Part shown: in pieces, positions 53,903 through 62,288 of the stretch | Layout of the letters: the number at the start of each line of letters is the position of its first letter | How positions within the stretch are numbered: position 1 is the first letter of the stretch | Assembly: GCA_009908915.1 (NCBI GenBank) | Contig: JAAAOJ010000038.1 | Location: 1-62,441 of the forward strand | Reading direction: 5' to 3' | Origin: Planctomycetota bacterium | GTDB taxonomy: Bacteria > Planctomycetota > Phycisphaerae > SM23-33 | Length of the DNA stretch: 62,441 nt | Made by a program: the position numbers and the translations under genes | Notes under the pieces: model-generated | Databases searched by the model: none | Told to the model about the DNA's origin: nothing | What the model saw: the letters and a program-made list of their open reading frames with translations, nothing else

Positions 53903-54895
53903 CTAACTGCTGCCGAGGTGCTCGACGATGCGCTGGTTGACGGCATGGGCGCGGAAGCCCTTTGCCCCGAGCACGGCATTCATGAAACCTCGCGAGCCGG
54001 TGACTCCGTGGCAGATAATCCAGATACCGGCGACGCCCAGCAGGGGCGTGCCGCCATACGAGTTATAGTCGAATTTCGTTTTGATGTCGCTGGCGACCTG
54101 CATGACGTCGGCGGCGCGATCCGGCATCGCCTTGGCGACCATCTTCAGTACGCCGGGCAGCAGGGCCTCGCTGACGCCCTCGACGAGCTTGAGCACGACA
54201 TTGCCCACGAAGCCGTCGCAGACCATCACGTCCATGCCGCCTTTGAGGAAATCGCGGCTCTCGACATTGCCGATGAAATTCAGATACGTATCGGCCCGCA
54301 TGAGCTGGCCGGCCTGCTTGGTCAGCTCATTGCCCTTGGACTCCTCCTCACCGATGCTCAGCAGGCCCACGCGCGGCTTGTCGACGTCGTAGAGCGTTTC
54401 GAGATACAGCGAGCTCATCACGCCATACTGGTGGAGGTGTTGAGGGCGGCACTGCACGTTGGCGCCGACGTCGCAGATCATGACCGGCCCGGCGAAGGTC
54501 GGGCAGAGCACGGCGATGCCCGGGCGATGCACGCCGTGCAGGCGGCGAAGATGCATCTGGGCCGCCGCAACGCACGCCCCGGTATTGCCGGCCGAGATGC
54601 CCGCATCCAACTCGCCCTGCTTCTGCAGCTTGGCCATCACGGCGATGGAGCTGTCGGGCATGGCCCGGAGCGTCTCGACGGGCGCGGCGCCCATGGGGAT
54701 CGCCTCGGATGCATCGGCCACCTCGATGCGGTCCTGCCGGCCGTTGGCCTCACCGAGGGCGGCCTCGATCTGCTCGCGGTCGCCAACCAGGACGACGGTG
54801 TCGTCACCGTTGAGTTTTTCCGTCACGGCCAGCGCACCGGCTACCACTTCGGCGGTGCCCCGGTCGCCACCCATCGCATCCAGACCTATCCGCAT
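53903..54895 (-). CDS. plsX: Phosphate acyltransferase PlsX
   Basis: Makes acyl-phosphate from acyl-ACP for phospholipid synthesis (partner PlsY is elsewhere). 330 residues. Begins MRIGLDAMGGDRG; also ISAGNTGA, GANVQCRPQHLHQYG, LLSIGEEESKGNE, NFIGNVESRDFLKG, VCDGFVGNVVLK. Three bases after the rpmF stop. Classic rpmF-plsX-fabH order. Confidence 0.97.
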   Translation of the reverse strand: MRIGLDAMGGDRGTAEVVAGALAVTEKLNGDDTVVLVGDREQIEAALGEANGRQDRIEVADASEAIPMGAAPVETLRAMPDSSIAVMAKLQKQGELDAGISAGNTGACVAAAQMHLRRLHGVHRPGIAVLCPTFAGPVMICDVGANVQCRPQHLHQYGVMSSLYLETLYDVDKPRVGLLSIGEEESKGNELTKQAGQLMRADTYLNFIGNVESRDFLKGGMDVMVCDGFVGNVVLKLVEGVSEALLPGVLKMVAKAMPDRAADVMQVASDIKTKFDYNSYGGTPLLGVAGIWIICHGVTGSRGFMNAVLGAKGFRAHAVNQRIVEHLGSS

Positions 54896-54898
54896 GAC

Positions 54899-55081
54899 TT
54901 ACGACTCCTGGTCGACCTGGAGGCTCAGTCCCGGGCGCACGAATCCGCAATTGTCGCAGGCAGCGTGCGGCAGCTTCGGGCTGTTGCAGCGGGGACAATC
55001 CACATAGTTGATCGGCTCGCGGGCATGGTGACTGCGACGCATGCGAGTCCGCGCCCGGCTGATCTTCTGTTTTGGAAGCAT
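54899..55081 (-). CDS. rpmF: 50S ribosomal protein L32
   Basis: 60 residues. Basic N-terminus (LPKQKISRARTRMRRSHHAR) and zinc ribbon CPRCNSPKLPHAACDNC. Its linkage to plsX-fabH is widely conserved in bacteria. First gene of the cluster; the promoter must lie in the ~580-bp gap upstream, which also holds a family-2 element. Confidence 0.94.
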   Translation of the reverse strand: MLPKQKISRARTRMRRSHHAREPINYVDCPRCNSPKLPHAACDNCGFVRPGLSLQVDQES

Positions 55082-55351
55082 AGTTTACGTCCTGTATTTG
55101 CAGCAATTACAAGCAACGAAAGGCCGCGAGGCTGTTCCTGATTGCGCAGGACCAGCCGCGGCGCAAAGCGGGAAAATATAGTTCCCCGCCTCCTTTGTCA
55201 AGGGAATTTGAAGGGGCGTGTACACTCGGCACGCGACGTGAAGTGGGGCGGCTACTTCTGACGGCGAAAAGCCAGTGACAATAGACGCAATTCGGATTGT
55301 GGTCTTTGGATGTCGGTTTGTACGACAAATGCTCCTGGCGACATCCAGAAT

Positions 55352-55471
55352 GACGCCTCCCTCAAAAGTCGGGTCGGCGGAAAAGCAGAACGATTTTGCA
55401 ACGCAAACAAAGACGTTATGTCACGCAAACGGCGCTGATCGGCACGTCCTCGGATTTCTGAGGGAGGCGTC
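55352..55471 (+). mobile_element. Family-2 MITE-like element, copy 3
   Basis: 120 bp with the same perfect 13-bp inverted ends. It is flanked by a perfect 6-bp direct repeat CAGAAT (55346-55351 and 55472-55477). The interior is more diverged than the other two copies. It lies in the upstream region of the rpmF-fab cluster. The rest of 55082-55659 shows no gene. Confidence 0.92.
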
Positions 55472-55659
55472 CAGAATCTGAGATCTGGAATACCCGCCCG
55501 TGCAGGCAAACCCGAGCTTTTACGTCATGGTCTTGCCGGTGTTACGTGCCACAGAAGGTCTCACGCACATACGCTCGGACACACTCGGCGCAAAAAAGAG
55601 ACGGCGCATCGTGCTGAGCCGACGCGCCGCCCGACTATACCGGCCGATGAATCTGGCGA

Positions 55660-55947
55660 CTAGCGCCAGCCGTTGTCAGCTTCATTGTCGGTGTCGTCTT
55701 TTCGTCGTGCCTGCGGGGGACGCATCTCCAGCATCTGGCGAAGATATCGTCCTTCGCGGCGCGAGGCCTCCAGATCGAACATCATGTACGTGACATGCAT
55801 GCGGAGCTGGTCGATCACTTCCTGCAGGCCGTCGCCTTTCTCGGATACGTAGATACCCTCATCGTGGGACTGTTTTTCATCGTGTGTCGCAGTGGAAATC
55901 GTCTCGACAAGTTCCAGCAGCTTCTCTCTGATAACCGCCTCTTTCAT
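55660..55947 (-). CDS. Small helical protein of unknown function
   Basis: 95 residues, no family I recognise. Helical and charged, with KLLELVETISTATHDEKQSH, then GLQEVIDQLRMHVTYMMFDLEASRREGRYL and an Arg/Asp-rich tail. GAGGG eight bases before the ATG supports the start. No signal peptide. The segment IDQLRMHVTYMMFDLEASRR could form a coiled coil. Confidence 0.6.
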   Translation of the reverse strand: MKEAVIREKLLELVETISTATHDEKQSHDEGIYVSEKGDGLQEVIDQLRMHVTYMMFDLEASRREGRYLRQMLEMRPPQARRKDDTDNEADNGWR

Positions 55948-56039
55948 GGCAGCGCCCTCTCTCGTTGCAGCTTGTGTGAGATTGGTTGTCCTGCGGGTTG
56001 CGGGCCTCCATCACTGGCCCGACCGTTCCTACGTCACAT

Positions 56040-56220
56040 TATAGCACAGACCTGAAATTTCAGGGCCAATATTGCCACAGAAAATAAAATACTTATTCAT
56101 ATTCGTATTATATTCTCTAATTGTAATGCATCGTATCATTGAAATGCTGTCACGTATGAAGGCAGACGGCAATGTGGCACATTTCGTTCCCGTTTTGTAC
56201 GTTGAGAGTGCGTACAATGT
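56040..56220. promoter_or_regulatory. AT-rich divergent promoter region
   Basis: 180 bases markedly lower in GC than the window (runs such as AAAATAAAATACTTATTCAT, then ATTCGTATTATATTCTCTAA). Lies between the divergent genes ending at 55947 and starting at 56242. Candidate promoter elements for maf and the small helical gene are probably here. It contrasts so strongly that regulatory or structural DNA (e.g. nucleoid protein binding) is plausible. Confidence 0.5.
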
Positions 56221-56241
56221 TCGAACTGATTCCGGAATACC

Positions 56242-56826
56242 ATGAACAGCGAATTCGACGCGACATCCCGACCCCTTGTGCTAGCCTCCTCGTCGCCGAG
56301 GCGGAGGCATCTGCTGGCTGAGGCGGGCTACGAGTTCGACGTGGCGCCGCCACTGATCGACGAGCCGACCTGCTGGCCGGCCGACACTCCGCCGGTTGCG
56401 CTCGCCGAAGCGCTGGCGTACTTCAAGGCCCGCAGCGTCGCCGAAACGTGCCCCGCCACCTCCGTACTCGGCGCCGACACGATCTGTGCCTGCAACCAAC
56501 GCGTCATGGGCAAGCCCGCCGACGCCGACCACGCCCGGGCCATGCTCCACGAACTCAGCCACAACCGGCACGCCGTGGTCACCGGTATCGCCGTGCTCGC
56601 CGGAGTGCGGCGGCGGATCGCCTCGGACGTAACGTGGGTGACCATGCGACCGATGACCCCTGACGACATCGAAGAGTACGTTGCCTCCGGTGAGTGGTAC
56701 GGCAAGGCCGGGGCATACGCCATTCAGGAGTCGGCCGACCGGTACGTCGAGCGGCTGGACGGGAGCTTCACAAACGTCGTCGGCCTGCCGATGGAGTTGC
56801 TGGGACGCCTGCTGCCGAGGGGCTGA
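56242..56826 (+). CDS. maf: Maf-like nucleoside triphosphate pyrophosphatase
   Basis: 194 residues. Begins LVLASSSPRRRHLLAEAGYEF, the Maf P-loop-like substrate motif, then VLGADTICACNQRVMGKP, NRHAVVTGIAV, and SGEWYGKAGAYAIQESADRYV. Hydrolyses non-canonical or dTTP/UTP-type nucleotides and is often linked to cell-division or cell-wall genes. Ends 10 bp before a short family-1 element. Confidence 0.93.
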   Translation: MNSEFDATSRPLVLASSSPRRRHLLAEAGYEFDVAPPLIDEPTCWPADTPPVALAEALAYFKARSVAETCPATSVLGADTICACNQRVMGKPADADHARAMLHELSHNRHAVVTGIAVLAGVRRRIASDVTWVTMRPMTPDDIEEYVASGEWYGKAGAYAIQESADRYVERLDGSFTNVVGLPMELLGRLLPRG

Positions 56827-56836
56827 CGGAGTGCCA

Positions 56837-56900
56837 GCAGCCCTTCTATACAAACGTGCCTCGACCTCGCGACGCGGTCCATTTCTAAACGGGCTGCTAG
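56837..56900 (-). mobile_element. Family-1 MITE-like element, short form (copy F, inverted)
   Basis: On the minus strand: CTAGCAGCCCGTTTAGAAATGG, then CGCGTCGCGAGGTCGAGGCACG, ending AGAAGGGCTGC. Cleanest short copy, 64 bp. Its CTAG end provides the TAG stop (56897-56899) of the minus-strand gene that follows. Lies between convergent genes. Confidence 0.85.
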
Positions 56901-57538
56901 GGCAGAAGGTCAGCGAGCATGCGGACGATTTCCGGCGCCTGGTGGGCCACCATGGCCATCGGTGCGACGAGCATGCCCGTCGCCACCAGCAACAGGGCCA
57001 CGGCCGTCGGACTGGGCTCGACATCGATGCGGTCGACGTGGTCGCCGAGGGCATTGGCGAAGGCCTGCCACGTGGTATCGTCGCCACCATGGCATCGCAG
57101 GGAGACGTTGCGCAGGGCCGGGAAACTGGATAGTTCGACCCACGTGTCTTCGTCGATGCGGATGCATCGCGACCCGATATCGGCATCGATGCCGATATCG
57201 GCCAGGGTCTGGTCGATGAGTGTGCGTGCCTGCTTGAGCGGCAGATTGTAGATGACCCACTGGTGCCCGCGCGGTGCCAGCAGCCACACGCCGAGGACAA
57301 TTGCACCGGCAGCGGCCATGACGGCGGGTGCTCCGCCGTCGAGAAAATGCACGGCCGGCTGTAGCGCCAGGGGACTCAGCGCGACACTCAGCAGGGCCAC
57401 GTCCTGGCGGCCGGTGAGAAGCTGTGGGCAGCGACGGGTATTCAGCAGGCCGAGCAGCAGGAAGTAGAGAGCAACCGGCACCACGACGGTGGCGATTCGC
57501 AGGGATGCTTCGAGAAGTTCCATGCCAAGCGTCGACAT
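56897..57538 (-). CDS. Membrane protein of unknown function
   Basis: 213 residues. Two or three N-terminal helices (SLRIATVVVPVALYFLLLGL, VALLSVALSPLALQPAV, VMAAAGAIVLGVWLL), a soluble middle domain (VIYNLPLKQARTLIDQTLAD, IRIDEDTWVELSSFP), and a C-terminal helix (AVALLLVATGMLVAPMAMV). AGGA precedes the ATG. No family recognised. Its final codon and stop overlap the end of a family-1 element. A related-looking next gene follows at 57557 on the same strand. Confidence 0.6.
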   Translation of the reverse strand: MSTLGMELLEASLRIATVVVPVALYFLLLGLLNTRRCPQLLTGRQDVALLSVALSPLALQPAVHFLDGGAPAVMAAAGAIVLGVWLLAPRGHQWVIYNLPLKQARTLIDQTLADIGIDADIGSRCIRIDEDTWVELSSFPALRNVSLRCHGGDDTTWQAFANALGDHVDRIDVEPSPTAVALLLVATGMLVAPMAMVAHQAPEIVRMLADLLP

Positions 57539-57556
57539 TGGTCCAGTCCTGTTCGG

Positions 57557-57871
57557 TCAGTCGCTGACGACCACAATATCCTGAGGTTCCTCTACTTTTC
57601 TATACCCGAGAGCCTTGAGAATGTCCAGCACTTCCGTCCATGTGGGAAAGGGCCGATTGTTCAATCGCTTGTACTCTTCGACGGCCTGGAGGAATACGAA
57701 CTGCTCGTCGGTCATCTCGCCTTCCTCCGCCTGGCGGCGTGTCTCGCCGCGTCGCCGCCCCGGCCCGCGTCGTCGGTCCAGTCCGCATCGCCTGTCGGTG
57801 CCGCTACGTCGGTCGCCTTTACGCCGGTTGCCTCCGCGTCGATCCGGTCGGTTAGATGTGGTCTCGGCCAT
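57557..57871 (-). CDS. Arg-rich small protein of unknown function
   Basis: 104 residues. N-terminal half is basic and repetitive (RRGGNRRKGDRRSGTDRR, then GLDRRRGPGRRRGETRRQ), rich in DRR/GRR units as in nucleic-acid or cell-surface binding tails. The C-terminal half (DEQFVFLQAVEEYKRLNNRP, FPTWTEVLDILKALGYRKV) is a compact helical domain. GGAG precedes the ATG at 57871. No name can be given. Confidence 0.6.
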   Translation of the reverse strand: MAETTSNRPDRRGGNRRKGDRRSGTDRRCGLDRRRGPGRRRGETRRQAEEGEMTDEQFVFLQAVEEYKRLNNRPFPTWTEVLDILKALGYRKVEEPQDIVVVSD

Positions 57872-57966
57872 GTGTTGCTCCCGGATGAAAGTGCAGGCCT
57901 CTGGCCTCATCATCTATCGGAAGCACGTTGGCCCGAGGTGATAACTTTTCACCGGCCGGCGGCAGC

Positions 57967-58428
57967 TCACAGATCGAATTCATCGTCCTCGTCATCGTCG
58001 AACTCGTCATTGTCTCCGTCGATAAAGTCGTCGTCTTCGAACTCGTCGTCCTCGTCATCCTCAAGATAGGCCACGTCCTCGGGCTCGATGTCTTCCTTGA
58101 GTTCGAGCGTGAACTCATCCGCTTCATCGCCTTCGTCCTCGGTTTCCTCATCGACGGCGAATTCTTCGTCATCCTCGCGGTCGGCAATAATCTCGCTGGC
58201 TTCGTCGAGGAGACTCTCGGGGACCAGCACCGGAATGCCACGGCTCATGCTGCGATCCTCGACGTCGATTTCGTCGCGATCGTCCAGGCCGTCGTAGCCC
58301 ACCGTTGCTTCAATCTCGTGGTCTTCGAGCAGTTGCCGGTACTCCTCGGCCTCGTCGTCATCGCGCGCAGAGACCACCGGCACGAACTCGTCGCCCTTCT
58401 CGAAATCAATCGAATCGTCTTGCGACAT
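57967..58428 (-). CDS. Acidic protein with DUF2007-like N-terminus
   Basis: 153 residues. Residues 1-80 (EFVPVVSARDDDEAEEYRQL, EATVGYDGLDDR, GIPVLVPESLLDEASEII) resemble DUF2007-type putative signal-transducing domains. The remaining ~70 residues are almost only Asp/Glu (DDEEFAVDEETEDEGDEADEF and on), a low-complexity tail. GAGG precedes the ATG at 58428. The strong charge contrast with the neighbouring Arg-rich protein suggests they might interact; inference only. Confidence 0.6.
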   Translation of the reverse strand: MSQDDSIDFEKGDEFVPVVSARDDDEAEEYRQLLEDHEIEATVGYDGLDDRDEIDVEDRSMSRGIPVLVPESLLDEASEIIADREDDEEFAVDEETEDEGDEADEFTLELKEDIEPEDVAYLEDDEDDEFEDDDFIDGDNDEFDDDEDDEFDL

Positions 58429-58641
58429 GACAGACCTCACAGTTTGCGGATGCACACATTCCAACGGCTCGCCGGACGTCGTGCGATGCCTTCACAATCA
58501 TATTCGTCACGACGATTCGGACAAGTCAACCGAATTATGGAAAACCGTCGCCGCGGCGCAATTTCGTCTTGAACCGCCCCACCCGGTACGTCTACCGTGA
58601 AGCAACGCCTACTGCGGGAGAACCGCCCGCCAGGAATCACC

Positions 58642-59328
58642 ATGCGCCGCCTTGTGCCGACAGTCCGCCGTCTGGGAATTGTGGCCATCGTCGCCTCTGC
58701 GCTGGTCACCGGGTGCCGGAAGACTCCACCGGACGACCGGGCCCGCGCCGGGACGGGCGATCAGGCGCAGCCCGCCGCCGCGAAACCGCCCGATGCGCCC
58801 GCGCCCCCGCCGTCCATCAAACCGCCCGAACCCGACGACCCGACCGAGCCGATCATGGTCACACCGCAGCTGGCCCCGCCGCCGCCCGCCCTGCCCCCGG
58901 CGATCCCGGCCGGCATGACGCCCACGCGCTTCGCCGACGCCCACGCCGGGCAACGCACGGTGATGGCACAGCACATCGACGATGTCACCACGACGCGCAC
59001 CACCGACGTCGTTCGCGTGACGGCCGAGACCGTCTTCGTCCGCCAGACCGTCACGTCCGGTCAGTACGACTGGACCCACGAGATGACGTTCAACCGCTAC
59101 GTTGCCGACCCCGCCGCCGAGCCCATGCTGGCCGGCGAGATCGTCGGCCGAGCCCGGATCGTCGTCGACGGGCGCGAACTGGCCTGCGTGATTCGCGAGG
59201 TCGAGGAAGGGTGGCAGAAATACCGCACGTACACATGCCCCGACGTCTTCGGCTGGGTCGTTCGCCACGACCACCACATCTCCGGCCGGTGGGTAACGAT
59301 GTTGGAACTGTTGGACTTCGAGAACTGA
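58642..59328 (+). CDS. Lipoprotein with proline-rich linker
   Basis: 228 residues. Lipobox VTGC (Cys25) after a hydrophobic helix. A proline-rich linker (APPPSIKPPEPDDPTEPIM and on) of ~60 residues precedes a beta-rich domain with FADAHAGQRTVMAQHIDDVT, TDVVRVTAETVFVRQTV, WTHEMTFNRYVADPAAEP and the tail HHISGRWVTMLELLDF. AGGA six bases before the ATG. No named family. Convergent with the 59425 gene across a short family-1 copy. Confidence 0.65.
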   Translation: MRRLVPTVRRLGIVAIVASALVTGCRKTPPDDRARAGTGDQAQPAAAKPPDAPAPPPSIKPPEPDDPTEPIMVTPQLAPPPPALPPAIPAGMTPTRFADAHAGQRTVMAQHIDDVTTTRTTDVVRVTAETVFVRQTVTSGQYDWTHEMTFNRYVADPAAEPMLAGEIVGRARIVVDGRELACVIREVEEGWQKYRTYTCPDVFGWVVRHDHHISGRWVTMLELLDFEN

Positions 59329-59339
59329 CGCGAGGCTTG

Positions 59340-59410
59340 GCAGTCCGTTTGGGAATGAATCGCGTCGATCGCATCGCGAGGTTGAAGCAGGTTCGCATAA
59401 ACGGGCGGAC
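59340..59410 (+). mobile_element. Family-1 MITE-like element, short form (copy E)
   Basis: CAGTCCGTTTGGGAATGAATCG with an inserted partial duplication (GCGTCGATCGCATCGCGAGG), ending CATAAACGGGCGGAC. Fills the gap between the convergent lipoprotein and 59425 genes. Confidence 0.75.
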
Positions 59411-59424
59411 GGGCGGTTGGGGGA

Positions 59425-61281
59425 CTACTTCTCCTCAGCCGGGCGTTTCTGAACGCCGCGCAGGACACCCTTGTGAAAGTCCAGCACGTATCGGCCGTCG
59501 TCCGCGGTTTCGCAGAGCGCCTCGCCCGTGTAGTTCGAGCGGACGTCAAAGTTCTCGTCGATTGCCGCGGGGGGCAGGGCGAGAATCACGTTGCGACGGA
59601 CCTCGACGATGTTCTTGCCGATCATCTGCGCCAGCGTCGCTGAATTCGGGCGCAGGGCGTCGGCCGACTCGGCGGGCTGTGCCTCACCTGACTCATCCGT
59701 CGCATCGCTGTGAGCGGTGGCGCCGGCATCTTCCGTTGTCTTGACGCGACTCGCTTCCCCGTCTGCGTCCTCGTTAGAATCAGACGTCGGCTCGGCTGCC
59801 GACTCGGAGGTTGCCGCCGCACCCGCCGCCGTGTCGCCTCCAGTGTCGACGGCTTCGTCGGCGGCTTCGTCGGCGGCTTCGTTCTTCGACGTCGATTGCG
59901 CTTCGGGTTCTTCTGCGGGCTGTGAGGACGCATCGGGTTCATCGGGCGCCGCGGACACATCGGTAACGTCGGCGGGTGTTTCCGCGTTTGTGGCGCTGAT
60001 GATATCATCGGGGGCCGCCACGGGCAGCTTCAGTGAAACGATCTCACCGGTGGAGACGAAGCGGTCGGCCGCGAGGCGATGGCCTTCCGGCTGCAGGGCC
60101 TCGCGAAGGGCGCGAGTGTAGTCCCCAGGGTCGGCGGGGGCAATCTGCGTCCAGCCGGGCTCGTCAATCGGCGGCGCCGGTGCGCGGATCAACCGCAACG
60201 GCTGAAAACCTACCCGCCCGTCGGTCGAAACGTACACGTCGCGGAAGACGATATCGCCCAACCAATCCTTCCCGGCGGGCGACGGCTCGACGGTCACGAG
60301 CGGCAGCCGCCAGCCCAGGCCCTCGACGGTCGTGACCGTATCGCCCACCGTCGGTGGCTCAGCCAGAATATCGCGATCGTTGACCCAGCCGAGCTTGCGA
60401 ACCGCGGCGAGTACGGCGTCGTATTGCTCGCGGGTGCGGATGATCACGCGCCCGGGCAACTGAAGTTCCACGAGTTCGCGCGCCTTCTCGGCCGAGTCGA
60501 TCGGCCCGACGAACCGCCCATAGCCGCTCGGCGTCCAGGCCTGTCCGGCTGGGCCGGCCAGCACGCGGAGGGCCGGCCCTTCGCGTCGGGAGACAAGACA
60601 TGCGCGGGTGCCGTCCCTGACGCTCAGATGGTCCAGCTTCAGTTTGGCCTGGCGGACGTCGATCGACTGATCCCAGGCGGGGTTGAGTTCCAGCAGGTCG
60701 GCCGGCAGCAGGCGCGGCGCGCGAACGTCGACGATCGTGCCCCCGGCGTCGGTGGTCAACAGCAGCGGCGTGCGTACCGGCCAGCCCGAGCCGACATACG
60801 CCCGGTCCTTCCAGTTGTACAGCAGGCCCATCGCCCAGAGCACGAACGTCTTGTCTTTAGGCAGATTCTCGGCGGCCTGCAGATCGGCCAGGTCCACGTC
60901 CAGCCGGCAGTCCTGCCAGCGCGTCGGCCTCGGACCGTGCGGCGTAAAGAGGTTGTTCCACCGTTTGACGACCGCCTTGCCGCTGGGCAGCAGGAGCGGC
61001 TCGGCCTGGCTGAGACGGAACTCGACGTCCAGGGCGAACCACCGCGCGGGCTCGGCGTTGATCTCGACGGCACAGCGGATGATGACGTAGTCCTCCTCGA
61101 TCTTCGTCACTTCGTTGTCCAGGTAGTTCGCGAGAGGCCCTTCGTGGACGGTTGCTTCGGCCAGCGGCGGCACGGGCGGGTTGTCGGCCCGGCGAATCTG
61201 GCCGTCGGCCTGGCCGACGAAGGCGGTGAAGACGGCGGCGGCAAGAACGGTTCCGAGGAAATGTCGCATCGCGTGGATCAT
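59425..61281 (-). CDS. Large secreted protein of unknown function
   Basis: 618 residues from the ATG at 61281 (GGGAG upstream). Signal peptide (FLGTVLAAAVFTAFVGQADG). Residues ~30-400 form globular sequence with WFALDVEFRLSQAEPLLLPS, WQDCRLDVDLADLQAAENLP, YDAVLAAVRKLGWVND and GWRLPLVTVEP. The last ~200 residues include a Glu/Ala/Asp-rich low-complexity tract (about 430-560) and a short C-terminal domain (NVILALPPAAIDENFDVRSN). No named family. Probably a periplasmic or surface protein. Confidence 0.65.
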   Translation of the reverse strand: MIHAMRHFLGTVLAAAVFTAFVGQADGQIRRADNPPVPPLAEATVHEGPLANYLDNEVTKIEEDYVIIRCAVEINAEPARWFALDVEFRLSQAEPLLLPSGKAVVKRWNNLFTPHGPRPTRWQDCRLDVDLADLQAAENLPKDKTFVLWAMGLLYNWKDRAYVGSGWPVRTPLLLTTDAGGTIVDVRAPRLLPADLLELNPAWDQSIDVRQAKLKLDHLSVRDGTRACLVSRREGPALRVLAGPAGQAWTPSGYGRFVGPIDSAEKARELVELQLPGRVIIRTREQYDAVLAAVRKLGWVNDRDILAEPPTVGDTVTTVEGLGWRLPLVTVEPSPAGKDWLGDIVFRDVYVSTDGRVGFQPLRLIRAPAPPIDEPGWTQIAPADPGDYTRALREALQPEGHRLAADRFVSTGEIVSLKLPVAAPDDIISATNAETPADVTDVSAAPDEPDASSQPAEEPEAQSTSKNEAADEAADEAVDTGGDTAAGAAATSESAAEPTSDSNEDADGEASRVKTTEDAGATAHSDATDESGEAQPAESADALRPNSATLAQMIGKNIVEVRRNVILALPPAAIDENFDVRSNYTGEALCETADDGRYVLDFHKGVLRGVQKRPAEEK

Positions 61282-61499
61282 CGTGTCTCCCAGTGTACTC
61301 AACCGTTCGCGTCGAGGGAAGTTTCCGGCTCACTGAGCCGATTGCATTGTGGCATCGAAGCGTGCCGGGGGCTTCCAGCCCGCGCGTGAAGAAGGCATCC
61401 CGCCCTCTCTTTTTCGCCAAGTCACGCCTGTCGCGGCCAGGATGGCCGCGAGACGTGCGTCCGTACGGCGCGACACTGACAACGCCACCAGCTCGGCTG

Positions 61500-62288
61500 C
61501 TATCGCGGGCCGGAGGGTCGGGCGTCGTAGCCGACGGCATGGCGGGCCATCCGCAACGGCCGGCCGATCTGGTGCGTGACGTGATAGGCCAGCAGGCGAT
61601 TGACCGCCACAGCCTGGGCGTCGGGCAGATTGATCTTTCGGCCCGCCTCGGCTGCCGACAGGGCCGCCAGGGCGCCGAGCGTGGCGTCGCTGATGGCGAT
61701 GGTGTCGGTCGCGCCGCCTTCACAGCCGTCGCAGAGCAGCCCGCCGTGGGCACTGGAGAACCGCACCCGCTGCCGCTCCTGATGGACCATTTCCTCGACG
61801 GCCAACCCGCAGCCCACGCACTCGGCCAGTCCGCCCAGCAGGCCCGCGTGTCGCAGCAGCCTCCACTGGAACCACGCCAGGACGGCCGGGACCGGGGCGT
61901 CCGGCTCGCCGAGTCGCCCAAGGCTGCGGGCCAGCAGATCGTAGACCTCCGGGTGCGGGTCGCCTTCGCCCAGCAGCGAGCGGGTCAGTTCGAGCATGTA
62001 CAGCGCAGCGTTGAGCGTGCGCGCGTCGTGGCGCACAGCGCGATGGCTGGCGGTCTCGCTGAACTCCATGAGTGTTCCGAGCGAGTCGGGATTGCGGTCG
62101 GACATCGAGGCCACCAGATCGCCCTCGGCCAGCAGGTCGATCATGCCGCCGGACTTGCTCTTGGGGCGCTTGGTACCCTTGGCCATGATGCGCAAGACGC
62201 CCTCGCCCCGCGTGAGAAATGTCACGATCTGCGAGGTCTCGCTGTAGTCGATCGCCCGCAGGCAGATGGCCGGTTCGCGAAAACGCAT
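61500..62288 (-). CDS. recO: DNA repair protein RecO
   Basis: Single-strand annealing and RecA-loading mediator of the RecFOR pathway. 262 residues. N-terminal OB fold (ICLRAIDYSETSQIVTFLTRGEGVLRIMAKGTKR) and the C-terminal helical part with zinc motif ECVGCGLAVEE plus LLCDGCEGG. LPDAQAVAVNRLLAYHVTHQ is the usual end. The 218-bp gap 61282-61499 and the terminal 62289-62441 show no further gene. Confidence 0.93.
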   Translation of the reverse strand: MRFREPAICLRAIDYSETSQIVTFLTRGEGVLRIMAKGTKRPKSKSGGMIDLLAEGDLVASMSDRNPDSLGTLMEFSETASHRAVRHDARTLNAALYMLELTRSLLGEGDPHPEVYDLLARSLGRLGEPDAPVPAVLAWFQWRLLRHAGLLGGLAECVGCGLAVEEMVHQERQRVRFSSAHGGLLCDGCEGGATDTIAISDATLGALAALSAAEAGRKINLPDAQAVAVNRLLAYHVTHQIGRPLRMARHAVGYDARPSGPR

